Below are positions 1 to 7,400 of a stretch of DNA of 16,478 nucleotides, in pieces. The position numbers were made by a program, and so were the translations under genes. Every line of letters begins with the position of its first letter. Within the stretch, counting starts at the first letter, position 1. The notes under the pieces are model-generated. The model made no database searches, was not told the DNA's origin, and worked only from the letters and a program-made list of their open reading frames with translations. The stretch lies in assembly GCA_937958375.1 (NCBI GenBank), contig CALGNY010000135.1:1-16478 (forward strand), written 5' to 3'. The DNA comes from an uncultured Bacillaceae bacterium (GTDB lineage Bacteria > Bacillota > Bacilli > Bacillales > Alkalibacillaceae).

Positions 1-2
1 AA

Positions 3-170
3 GGTCGCATATCTACCGTTGAGGGTCGCATAAACCCCGCACACCGGTACATAAATCGCAAGCAAGGGCACATAATCCCCAACCAAAGACGCATAAGCCC
101 GATCCTCGGGTACATAAATCACACCCAAGGTTCCATAATATTCGGTGTCGGGTATAAATCCCCGACATCA
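3..170. repeat. degenerate 21-bp tandem repeat array, 8 units
   Basis: Eight consecutive 21-bp units start at 3, 24, 45, 66, 87, 108, 129 and 150. The clearest shared part is GGGTACATAAATC (variants GGTCGCATAAAC, GGGCACATAATC). The CATA core recurs at exactly 21-bp steps at 8, 29, 50, 71, 92, 113 and 134, and the last unit is shifted by 2 bp. Weaker CAT-containing remnants with roughly the same period continue to about 225, so the array nearly reaches the ytoI promoter at 255. It starts at the window edge and is probably longer. There are no spacers of independent sequence, so it is not a CRISPR array. Together with the promoter and leader it accounts for the 320 bp before ytoI, where I see no gene. 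Function unknown. Confidence 0.75.
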
Positions 171-254
171 ACTCATCCATAGATCCCAGAATTAGACACA
201 CATTCACCAAAGTCCACACACATCGATCCTATTTCAAAACAAACTCTTGAAAAA

Positions 255-284
255 TTGAACCATACGCACATTTAAAGGTATAAT
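255..284 (+). promoter_or_regulatory. sigma-A promoter of ytoI
   Basis: A perfect -10 TATAAT (279-284) lies 18 bp downstream of the -35 TTGAAC (255-260). The predicted start is near 291, giving a leader of about 30 nt before the ATG at 321. A second TTGAAA at 247-252 is too far from the -10 to be its partner. Confidence 0.7.
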
Positions 285-320
285 AGATACAATAATAGGT
301 TGAAGAATTGGGTGAAGCGA

Positions 321-1625
321 ATGCTTACGAAGCACGAACAAATATTACAGTACATAGAGGGTCTTCCGATCGGGTCAAAAATTTCTGTGCGTTCCATTGC
401 AAAAGAGCTAAACGTCAGTGAGGGAACGGCATACCGCGCGATAAAGGAAGCGGAAAATACGGGGTATGTCAGTACGATCGAACGTGTCGGAACAATTCGG
501 ATCGAAAAGAAGAAAAAAGAAAACTTCGAGAAGCTGACATTTGCTGAAATTGTAAATATCGTGGACGGTCATGTGTTAGGTGGACGAGCTGGCTTACATA
601 AAACATTGAATAAATTTGTCATCGGTGCGATGCAGCTGGAAGCAATGATGCGTTACACCGAGAAAGGCTCGCTATTGATTGTCGGAAACCGGGTAAAAGC
701 ACAAGAAAAAGCGTTGAATGCGGGTGCGGCGATTTTAATTACAGGTGGTTTTGATACAAGTGATTATGTGAAGTCACTTGCGGATGAATATAAGCTTCCG
801 GTCATTTCCTGTACATACGATACGTTTACGGTTGCAACGATGATCAACCGTGCGATTTATGACCAGTTGATCAAAAAAGAAGTGACATTAGTTGATGATT
901 TGTACACTGAAGTCGACCATTCAACCAATATTCGGTCAGGGGATCTCGTTCGGAAATGGCATGAATTAAATGAGGAGACGAAGCATAGTCGCTATCCCGT
1001 ACTAGACCAACAAAATCGCGTCGTAGGGATTTTGACGTCTAAAGATGTGATCGGAAAAAGTGAAGATATGAAAGTGGATAAGGTCATGACCAAAAATCCG
1101 ATTACGGTAAAAGCGATGACTTCCTTGGCCAATGCCGCCCATACGATGGTTTGGGAGGGAATCGAACTTTTGCCTGTCGTCGATGAAAATGATGTTTTTC
1201 TGGGTGTCATCACTCGACAGGACGTCATCAAAGGCTTGCAGAATTTCTCCAGGCAGCCTCAAGTCGGTGAAACCATTGATGATATCGTTCAAAAAGAATT
1301 GGTCTTTAATGAACAGGAAAATCATTTTGAAGCGGAGGTCACTCCACAACTGACCAACCATTTAGGAACCCTTTCACATGGGGTGTTTGCGTCATTTGTT
1401 TCTGAGGTATGTACAAGGGTTTTAAAACGAAGTAAAACAGGCGACATGGTCATCGAAAACTTATCGATCTACTACATGAAGCCTGCTCAATTAGGGAATC
1501 GGTTAAAGATCGACTCGGAGATTCTGGAATCCGGCCGGAAGTTCGCAAAACTGGACGTGCAAATTTCTTCAGATCTAGGTCTTGCAGGTAAAGCGATGGT
1601 CATGGTCCAATTTATTGACCGGTAA
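321..1625 (+). CDS. ytoI: YtoI-type CBS/DRTGG/hotdog protein with N-terminal winged helix
   Basis: The product has 434 residues (B. subtilis YtoI is of similar length). Residues 1-65 form a GntR-like winged helix (SIAKELNVSEGTAYRAI). Residues 72-185 match the DRTGG domain. Residues 195-310 hold a CBS pair (RYPVLDQQNRVVGILTSKDV and LLPVVDENDVFLGVITRQDV). Residues 325-434 look like a hotdog-fold (PaaI/4HBT-type) thioesterase domain. The arrangement suggests a regulator that senses a nucleotide through its CBS domains and a thioester or acyl ligand through the hotdog, but no ligand or DNA target can be read from the sequence. I chose ATG 321 because GGGTGA sits 5 nt upstream. An in-frame TTG at 300 would add seven residues but has no Shine-Dalgarno. 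The gene has its own promoter and converges on ytpI with 3 bp between stop codons. Family identity is secure; the function is unassigned. Confidence 0.9.
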   Translation: MLTKHEQILQYIEGLPIGSKISVRSIAKELNVSEGTAYRAIKEAENTGYVSTIERVGTIRIEKKKKENFEKLTFAEIVNIVDGHVLGGRAGLHKTLNKFVIGAMQLEAMMRYTEKGSLLIVGNRVKAQEKALNAGAAILITGGFDTSDYVKSLADEYKLPVISCTYDTFTVATMINRAIYDQLIKKEVTLVDDLYTEVDHSTNIRSGDLVRKWHELNEETKHSRYPVLDQQNRVVGILTSKDVIGKSEDMKVDKVMTKNPITVKAMTSLANAAHTMVWEGIELLPVVDENDVFLGVITRQDVIKGLQNFSRQPQVGETIDDIVQKELVFNEQENHFEAEVTPQLTNHLGTLSHGVFASFVSEVCTRVLKRSKTGDMVIENLSIYYMKPAQLGNRLKIDSEILESGRKFAKLDVQISSDLGLAGKAMVMVQFIDR

Positions 1626-1626
1626 G

Positions 1627-1642
1627 GTTTAGTCTCCTAAAC
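1627..1642. terminator. small hairpin between convergent ytoI and ytpI
   Basis: GTTTAG (1627-1632) and CTAAAC (1637-1642) form a 6-bp stem with loop TCTC. It begins 2 nt after the ytoI stop and contains the ytpI stop codon. The stem is AT-rich and neither strand has a following U-tract, so it is at best a weak bidirectional terminator. Confidence 0.25.
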
Positions 1643-1919
1643 GTATCATTTCACCACGATAATGTTTGTACAGTTTGTACCCGTAAACGATCTGAACGAT
1701 GCCGAGTACGATAAAAATCAAACAGATAAATAATGCCAATTGTGTTTGATAGTAAACATACTGGTTGGCGCCGAACGATGCAATAAAAATCCCAAGAGCC
1801 ATACGGGCTTTGGCGTTCGTAAATCGCATATACAACGGATCTTTTTGGCTAACAATTCTCACTTTGAAATAAATATATAAAATAAATGAGACGACAATAA
1901 TGGTTATAAAAATAGGCAC
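1629..1919 (-). CDS. ytpI: YtpI-family small membrane protein
   Basis: The product has 96 residues and is mostly hydrophobic, with three likely membrane segments. These are at about residues 2-18 (ITIIVVSFILYIYF), 40-57 (ALGIFIASFGANQYVYY) and 60-79 (LALFICLIFIVLGIVQIVYG). A short charged tail follows (YKHYRGEMIRLGD). The start is GTG at 1919, supported by an exceptional Shine-Dalgarno (GGAGGAGG, 1927-1934) 7 nt upstream. The length, segment pattern and position opposite ytoI and next to nrnA match B. subtilis YtpI, whose role is unknown. The leader contains a GC-rich inverted repeat at 1939-1969. No clear promoter is visible on the minus strand. Confidence 0.85.
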   Translation of the reverse strand: MPIFITIIVVSFILYIYFKVRIVSQKDPLYMRFTNAKARMALGIFIASFGANQYVYYQTQLALFICLIFIVLGIVQIVYGYKLYKHYRGEMIRLGD

Positions 1920-1938
1920 TGCTATTCCTCCTCCATAA

Positions 1939-1969
1939 GCGGACTTCTTTCATTGTACAGATTGTCCGC
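1939..1969. repeat. inverted repeat in the ytpI/nrnA divergent region
   Basis: GCGGAC (1939-1944) and GTCCGC (1964-1969) are perfectly complementary across a 19-nt AT-rich gap. The pair starts 5 bp upstream of the ytpI Shine-Dalgarno and lies 74 bp before the nrnA start. It could be a leader hairpin or an operator. No U-tract follows on either strand, so a terminator is unlikely. Confidence 0.35.
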
Positions 1970-2042
1970 CGAAATTTCTAGCCAACGAGATGTAAAGCTA
2001 TGACGAAATGTTGAACCATTTATGTAAGAAAGGATGCTTCAA

Positions 2043-2996
2043 ATGAAAGAAACAATTATCCAATTAATTGAAGAATACGAGACCATTATTATCCACCGGC
2101 ATGAACGGCCTGATCCTGACGCATACGGTTCCCAAGCCGGACTCGGCCAAATCATCAAGCATTCTTTTCCGGAGAAAAAGGTATTATTGGCTGGTGAAGA
2201 AGAAGAGTCGTTGAACTACCTTGCCCGGTTAGATGATATTTCGGATGAAGCGTACAAAGGAGCACTTGTCATTGTTTGTGATACGGCCAATGAAGAACGG
2301 GTCAGTGACCAGCGATATCGCACCGGAGACGTCGTTGTGAAAATTGATCATCACCCGAATCGTGAACCGTATGGTGACCACATGTGGGTCGACCCGACGG
2401 CTTCATCGACGAGTGAAATGATTTATGAGTTATATGTAGCGGGAAAAAATAAGGGTTTCCGATTGAATGAAGAAGCGGCACGATTGTTGTATGCCGGAAT
2501 TGTCGGTGATACTGGTCGATTTCTTTTCCCGAGCTCGACAAGAAGAACTTTTGAAGCTGCGAAGGAACTTGTCCAGTTTGATTTTGATCGCGCCTCGCTG
2601 TATGACAACATGTACCAAGTGCCATTGAAAGTGGCCAAATTAAAAGGTCACCTGCTTCAGGAAATGGCCCCTCGAGAAAGTGGAGCGGCTGTGTTTAAGA
2701 TCACGCAATCGATGTTAGAGGAATACGGGGTGACGACTGAGGAGACCCATTCGTTCGTCGGAATTGCAGGAGATATTCAAGAAATTATTTCGTGGGTGTT
2801 TTTTATCGAAGAGGACGACGTCATTCGTGTCAGACTCCGTTCAAAAGGCCCAGTCATCAACGAATTGGCTACACAGTATAATGGTGGCGGGCATCCGATG
2901 GCCTCTGGGGCCAAAGTATATTCGTGGGAAGAAGCAGATGAATTAGTCAAAGATTTGGACCGCGTCTGTCAGGATTTTATCCGATCAGACCAATAA
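2043..2996 (+). CDS. nrnA: bifunctional oligoribonuclease / 3',5'-bisphosphate (pAp) phosphatase NrnA
   Basis: The product has 317 residues and is a cytoplasmic DHH/DHHA1 phosphoesterase. In B. subtilis NrnA (YtqI) degrades 2-5 nt RNA fragments and removes the 3' phosphate from pAp. The Mn-binding motifs are all present. These are HRHERPDPDAYGSQ (residues 18-31), VIVCDTAN, the DHH triad at 102-104 (KIDHHPN) and GIVGDTGRFLFP. The DHHA1 substrate loop GGGHPMASGA starts at residue 281. I prefer ATG 2043, which gives the family N-terminus MKETII. AAAGGA lies about 8 nt upstream of it, whereas the ATG at 2034 abuts that same site. No convincing sigma-A promoter is visible in 1935-2030. The gene ends 6 bp before a strong hairpin that separates it from the convergent small gene. 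Confidence 0.95.
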   Translation: MKETIIQLIEEYETIIIHRHERPDPDAYGSQAGLGQIIKHSFPEKKVLLAGEEEESLNYLARLDDISDEAYKGALVIVCDTANEERVSDQRYRTGDVVVKIDHHPNREPYGDHMWVDPTASSTSEMIYELYVAGKNKGFRLNEEAARLLYAGIVGDTGRFLFPSSTRRTFEAAKELVQFDFDRASLYDNMYQVPLKVAKLKGHLLQEMAPRESGAAVFKITQSMLEEYGVTTEETHSFVGIAGDIQEIISWVFFIEEDDVIRVRLRSKGPVINELATQYNGGGHPMASGAKVYSWEEADELVKDLDRVCQDFIRSDQ

Positions 2997-3002
2997 AATA
3001 AA

Positions 3003-3033
3003 AAGGATGCCAGCTCGCTAGCTGGACATCCTT
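3003..3033. terminator. strong terminator hairpin between nrnA and the convergent small gene
   Basis: A 13-bp stem with one bulged base is formed by AAGGATG-CCAGCT (3003-3015) and AGCTGG-a-CATCCTT (3020-3033). The loop is CGCT. Read on the minus strand the stem is followed by TTTTATTTTATT, a classic intrinsic terminator for the 65-residue gene. On the plus strand only CACGTTT follows, so termination of nrnA is probably weaker but still likely. Confidence 0.85.
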
Positions 3034-3038
3034 CACGT

Positions 3039-3236
3039 TTATTGCGCTCGATCTAATTGTTCCGGTATAAACCAGCAACCTACATCTGTGTGATCCTCTA
3101 TGACATGTAAATTGTTTCGTTGAATTCTGCGTTTGACGAGTCGGATGATTTCTTCGGTTTCAGCAAATGCTGATAAACCTTCCATAAGTAAGTTGGTTTT
3201 TTCATTGGCGATCCGTTGATTATGAATAACTTTCAT
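3039..3236 (-). CDS. small conserved-looking protein of unknown function (65 aa)
   Basis: The product has 65 residues, with no signal peptide or membrane segment. The first 45 residues are charged and helix-prone (TEEIIRLVKRRIQRNN). The tail VIEDHTDVGCWFIPEQLD holds the single Cys and Trp. ATG 3236 is the better start because AAAGGGTGAG (3241-3250) lies 5 nt upstream; an in-frame TTG at 3257 lacks a site. A good Shine-Dalgarno, a dedicated terminator and a free-standing position between nrnA and ytrI argue that the gene is real. It occupies the place of the small B. subtilis gene that I recall as ytzJ, but I am not sure enough to assign the name. A possible -10 (TAAAAT, 3277-3282) lies upstream without a good -35. 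I do not recognise a domain. Confidence 0.75.
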   Translation of the reverse strand: MKVIHNQRIANEKTNLLMEGLSAFAETEEIIRLVKRRIQRNNLHVIEDHTDVGCWFIPEQLDRAQ

Positions 3237-3366
3237 GAGTCTCACCCTTTCGTTCAAAAGTAATTACCTTACATCTTTATTTTACCCCAACGAATATGTT
3301 CCTATTTACGTAAATTTGTTATTTAATAAAATCGTCATACTTATTTGAACATTTTTCGAACACTGG

Positions 3367-3885
3367 TTACGTCGTGGAACCACCCGTTTCCAAATGGATC
3401 TCAACGGTGATCAATAAGATAGGTGAGATCGTCAGGTGCGTTACTTCCAATGAATAGTTAATATTTCTTACGGTATATGTTTTATGCTCGATTGTCCGAA
3501 CTAACAGATCCCGCTGTTCGGAAACCGAGGAAATATTGCGGCCGACGATGGTATTCAATTCTTGGATCACAAGGTCCGTCAATTCATATTCTGTAAATCG
3601 ATCCAGATCTAATTGCTTGGCATTCTCTAATTCAACTTCGATGGATTGTACGGTAATTCGTTCTTCATTTTCTTCGCTCAAATGTTCTTTATCCTGCTTC
3701 AAAAGATCATTCTCTTGGCTAATCTTCTGCAATTCGTCTCTGACTTCCATGTTTTCTTCAATCCAACGCTCAGTATGTTCACCATACACGAACAAAAAAA
3801 ACAGATAGCCAATGACGACACCCGTCAAAACGCCAAGAAAAAAGCTTTGGAAACTTCTTTTTTTATAATAAGGGGGAATATGCAT
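3367..3885 (-). CDS. ytrI: sporulation membrane protein YtrI
   Basis: The product has 172 residues. The N-terminal stretch MHIPPYYKKRSFQSFF is typical of YtrI. One membrane segment follows at about residues 15-36 (FFLGVLTGVVIGYLFFLFVY). Then comes a heptad-rich coiled coil at about 40-85 (ENMEVRDELQKISQENDLLK), and a C-terminal alpha/beta domain that probably lies outside the cytoplasm. In B. subtilis ytrH and ytrI are mother-cell sporulation genes needed for full spore yield; the mechanism is unknown. I start at ATG 3885 with GGGTGA 5 nt upstream. A GTG three codons earlier overlaps that site. The gene lies 28 nt behind ytrH, so the two form an operon. No terminator hairpin is evident in the 130 bp between it and the next gene. 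Confidence 0.9.
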   Translation of the reverse strand: MHIPPYYKKRSFQSFFLGVLTGVVIGYLFFLFVYGEHTERWIEENMEVRDELQKISQENDLLKQDKEHLSEENEERITVQSIEVELENAKQLDLDRFTEYELTDLVIQELNTIVGRNISSVSEQRDLLVRTIEHKTYTVRNINYSLEVTHLTISPILLITVEIHLETGGSTT

Positions 3886-3913
3886 ATTTATCACCCGATC
3901 CGATGTGTATGGC

Positions 3914-4243
3914 CTAAATGTCTCCTTGTGTAATCCAACTGATGAGCATCAGCGAAGATTTGACACCGCCCATCGCTGCGATAATCAATAAAATCTGTTT
4001 GAATAAATCAACGGTTGAAGCTTCAAAGATTCCTTTTTCGAATGTCGAGATGGCATCAAACGTTCCGCCGATTGCTGCAACAATCGCCCAAATCCGTAAG
4101 CGTTTGGCAGCGAGCAATAGCTCAGAGATTGGCGGCTCACCCGTCAAATAAGCGCTAAGACTTCCGAATAACGCTCCGCCTGTCAGTACGCCGAACGAGA
4201 TAAAAAAACATTTGATGAGCGCGAAAATGAATCGTTCTTCCAT
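3914..4243 (-). CDS. ytrH: sporulation membrane protein YtrH
   Basis: The product has 109 residues and is almost entirely hydrophobic. It has a membrane segment at about 6-31 (FALIKCFFISFGVLTGGALF), the family signature GEPPISELLLAAKRLRIWAI, then AAIGGTFDAISTFEKGIFEA and a last membrane segment (QILLIIAAMGGVKSSLMLI). The sequence closely follows B. subtilis YtrH, an inner forespore or mother-cell membrane protein of unknown biochemical role required for efficient sporulation. ATG 4243 is chosen because GGAAGG ends 9 nt upstream. The ATG at 4252 directly abuts that site with no spacing and would add three residues. It is the first gene of a ytrH-ytrI operon preceded by a sigma-E-like promoter. 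Confidence 0.92.
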   Translation of the reverse strand: MEERFIFALIKCFFISFGVLTGGALFGSLSAYLTGEPPISELLLAAKRLRIWAIVAAIGGTFDAISTFEKGIFEASTVDLFKQILLIIAAMGGVKSSLMLISWITQGDI

Positions 4244-4276
4244 CGTCGACATCCTTCCGTTAGCCTGTCCTCTTCC

Positions 4277-4305
4277 ATTCTATGAATTTGAAGGGGTTGA
4301 TATGT
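4277..4305 (-). promoter_or_regulatory. candidate sigma-E promoter of ytrH-ytrI
   Basis: Read on the minus strand, ACATATC (4305-4299) is followed after 14 bp by CATAGAAT (4284-4277). This resembles the mother-cell sigma-E pattern (ATATT-like -35, 13-15 bp, CATACAAT-like -10). The position, about 35 bp upstream of the ytrH start, fits. B. subtilis ytrHI is known as a sigma-E-type sporulation unit, which supports the call. Confidence 0.55.
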
Positions 4306-4310
4306 TGAGA

Positions 4311-4339
4311 TTTCAAGAATCAGATTGCTCAGCTATAAT
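4311..4339 (+). promoter_or_regulatory. probable sigma-A promoter of dnaE
   Basis: A perfect -10 TATAAT lies at 4334-4339. The hexamer 17 bp upstream is TTTCAA (4311-4316), only a half-match to the -35 consensus. TTGAGA at 4305-4310 matches better but is 23 bp away. The leader would be about 55 nt and includes the inverted repeat at 4347-4383. Confidence 0.45.
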
Positions 4340-4346
4340 AGTAATA

Positions 4347-4383
4347 GAGGTCAATCGATAGGGAAGATTCGAGAGATGACCTC
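4347..4383 (+). repeat. inverted repeat / potential hairpin in the dnaE leader
   Basis: GAGGTCA (4347-4353) and TGACCTC (4377-4383) are perfectly complementary. Inside them TCGA (4355-4358) and TCGA (4369-4372) can also pair around a 10-nt loop. The outer arm ends 3 nt before the dnaE Shine-Dalgarno (AAGGTGAGA, 4386-4394). In RNA it could affect ribosome access. In DNA it could be an operator just downstream of the promoter. No U-tract follows, so it is not a simple terminator. Confidence 0.45.
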
Positions 4384-4400
4384 AAAAGGTGAGATGTGAT

Positions 4401-7400
4401 ATGCGTTTTGTTCATTTACAAATACATAGTAGTTACACAATGATGGAAAGTACGATTGAACTCGAGGCACTGGTTAAGGAAGCCAAGCAAGCGGGTATGA
4501 CATCGCTTGCCCTTACCGATCATGAGGTTTTGTTCGGTGCCTATCGGTTTTATCAATTATGCCAGGAATATGGGATCAAACCGGTTATTGGTATGACCGC
4601 TGACGTTTACGTAGCATCGGAAAACCGTCCGCTTCGCTTTATTTTGTTGGCGAAAAATAAGGCGGGATATGAAGAACTTGTTTCGTTATCCAATCAAGTG
4701 ATGGGAAAAAATCAACCGATCAGACTGGAAGATTTGGCCCGTTGCTCGAATGTGTTTTTCATTTTATCTGTTTACAATACGTTTCTTGAGGAACTCGCAT
4801 TTTTGCAAGAATACGATACAATCCAAAAATTGATTCAAACGGCCGATCAACAATTGAATCACATGTACATGAATGTGCAGCCATTTGTGCAGCATGAACG
4901 GCTGAACCAATGGATTTATGATGTTTCATCCCAATTGGGTGATCGAATGGTAGCGACCGTCGATGTGAGGTATTTAAAGGAACAGGATCAAGTGGGGTAC
5001 GAGGCATTATTGGCAATGAAAAGGCAAGCCTCCCTTTCGTCGATCAAACAAAAGAAATCAGGGGCACATCATTTTATCCAGGCGGATCAGCTGCCAGAAC
5101 CCTTTGTAGAACAATTTCCTGAAGCGATTCACCGGACAACTGAGCTTGCCGATGCTTGTTCAGTTGAATTTCCGAAACAATGGTTTCATTTGCCGACGTT
5201 CAGCGATGAATCAGACCGTCCATCTATGGAAATTTTGCGTGAATTATGTGAAAAACAACTCAACAGAAAATGTAAGGCCGATCAATTGGATGAAGCGAAA
5301 AAACGGTTAGAGGTCGAGCTGTCGGTCATTGAGCGAATGGATTTTGCCGATTATTTTTTGATCGTTTGGGACTTTATGCGTTATGCCCATAAACAAAACA
5401 TTTTGACAGGTCCGGGTAGAGGCTCTGCGGCTGGGTCATTGGTCGCCTTTCTGTTAGGCATTACGAAAGTCAATCCACTTGATTACGATTTATTATTTGA
5501 GCGATTTTTGAATCCTGAACGTAAATCGATGCCGGATATTGATATTGATTTTTCCGATTACCGACGCGACGAAATGATTCAGTATGTGAAAAATAAATAC
5601 GGGCAGCATCGTGTCGCACAAATTATTACGTTCGGAACCTTCCAATCGCGTTCGATCATCCGGGAGTTATCCAAGATCTTTCAATTGGATGATCAGCAGC
5701 TGAATTGGTTACTGAAACACCTGCCACAACAACCTTCATCTTTGAAAAAACATATTAGAGAAGATGAAACGTATCGAAACTATATCCAAGAATCGCCGAA
5801 ACTTGTCCAAATGTTCCAGGCGGCTCTTGTGATCGAGGGTTTGCCACGACATCATTCAACCCACGCGGCGGGCGTCGTCATCAGTGATCGCTCGTTAACG
5901 AAAGATGTTCCGATTGTCGAAGGCCAAGATGACGTTTATTTAACCCAATTTCCGATGCAAGACCTCGAAGCGATTGGGTTATTAAAAATGGACTTTCTTG
6001 GGTTAAGGAATTTATCATTGTTGGAACGAATGATCAAGCAAATCCATGAAAAAGAAGGGAAGATCATTTCATTAGATCGGTTAACGATGGATGATGCGAA
6101 GACATTTCAACTGCTGCGTTCCGGTCACACGACAGGTGTATTCCAGCTCGAGTCGAGTGGGATGAAGTCAGCTCTACGCCAAATCAAACCCAACCGATTG
6201 GAAGACATCGTGGCCGTCAACGCACTCTACCGGCCAGGTCCGATGCAATTTATCGAAACATATGCCAAGCGAAAACATGGGAAAGAGGCTGTTCAGTATA
6301 TCCATGATGACCTGAAGCCGATTTTGGAAGAAACGAATGGCGTGTTGATTTATCAAGAACAAATTATGCAGGTCGTCAGCAAGATTGCAGGGTTCTCATA
6401 TGGACAGGCAGATATTTTAAGACGTGCGATCAGTAAAAAAGATCCACAGGCCATTTCAGAGATGAAGGAATCGTTTTTGAAAGGAGCTGAAGAAAGAGGT
6501 TATTCAGCTGATATCGCTGAAGAAATCTTTTCATGGATTGAGCGATTTGCAGACTATGGTTTCAACAAAAGTCACTCGGTAGCTTATTCGATGATTTCCT
6601 ATCAAACGGCTTATTTCAAAGCGAATTATCCGGCTTATTTCTATGCTGAATTATTAAGCTCTGTCATCCACGATTCGACCAAATTAGAGCGCTATATCAA
6701 AGAAGCCCGTCAAGTCGGCCTAGAGGTTTTACCTCCTTCCATTAATCGAAGCTTCGGGAAATTCACCGTCGAGGAACCGAAGAAGGTCCGTTTCGGCTTG
6801 CTCGGCATCAAAGGATTCGGCCGGCAAGCGTTGGTCGAGCTGTTGGAAGCTCGGAAACAGAAGCCTTTTCGAGATTTGTTTGATTTCACAAAACGGGTCC
6901 ATTTGAATGTGATCAGCCGAACGATGATCGAATCACTGATTATCGCAGGAGCCTTCGATGAATCAAATCGAAATCGAGCTCAACTGTTGGCATCCACCGT
7001 CCAAGCCATTGAGCAAGGTGAGTTATTTTCCCAGTTTAATGAACAAATCAATTGGAATGATGAACTCTTTCAGATGGATGTCGAATATACGCCTGCTGAA
7101 CCTTTTTCAACCTTGAAGGAAATTAGCATGGAAAAAGAAGTACTTGGGTTTACGCTGAGCGATCACCCATTAAAAAGCGTCCGGCGCAGCTTGATGAAAC
7201 AGGGCGTCCAATCGATTCAACAGACGCTCCAACTGCCTGTCAAAAAACATGTCAAGGTGGCGGCTTCCATTGATGAAATCAAACAAATCCGGACCAAACG
7301 TGGTGAGCAAATGGCGTTTGTTCAATTTCAGGATGAAACTGGCACAACAGACGGTGTGTTGTTTCCAAGCGTTTATCGTGAGGTTAGCCGGAACATCGAA

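Noticed and set aside
13..219. Minus-strand open frame of 68 codons with a Cys-rich seven-residue repeat (GLC motif)
   Set aside because: The 21-bp DNA repeat is a multiple of three, so any frame without a stop in one unit stays open. There is no ribosome site, and the drift between units does not look protein-constrained.
1..240. CRISPR array
   Set aside because: Units are contiguous 21-mers with no unique spacers, the repeat is degenerate, and no cas gene is nearby.
1002..1361. 119-codon antisense frame within ytoI
   Set aside because: It lies opposite the CBS and hotdog domains, has no start signals, and its composition is that of a mirrored coding frame.
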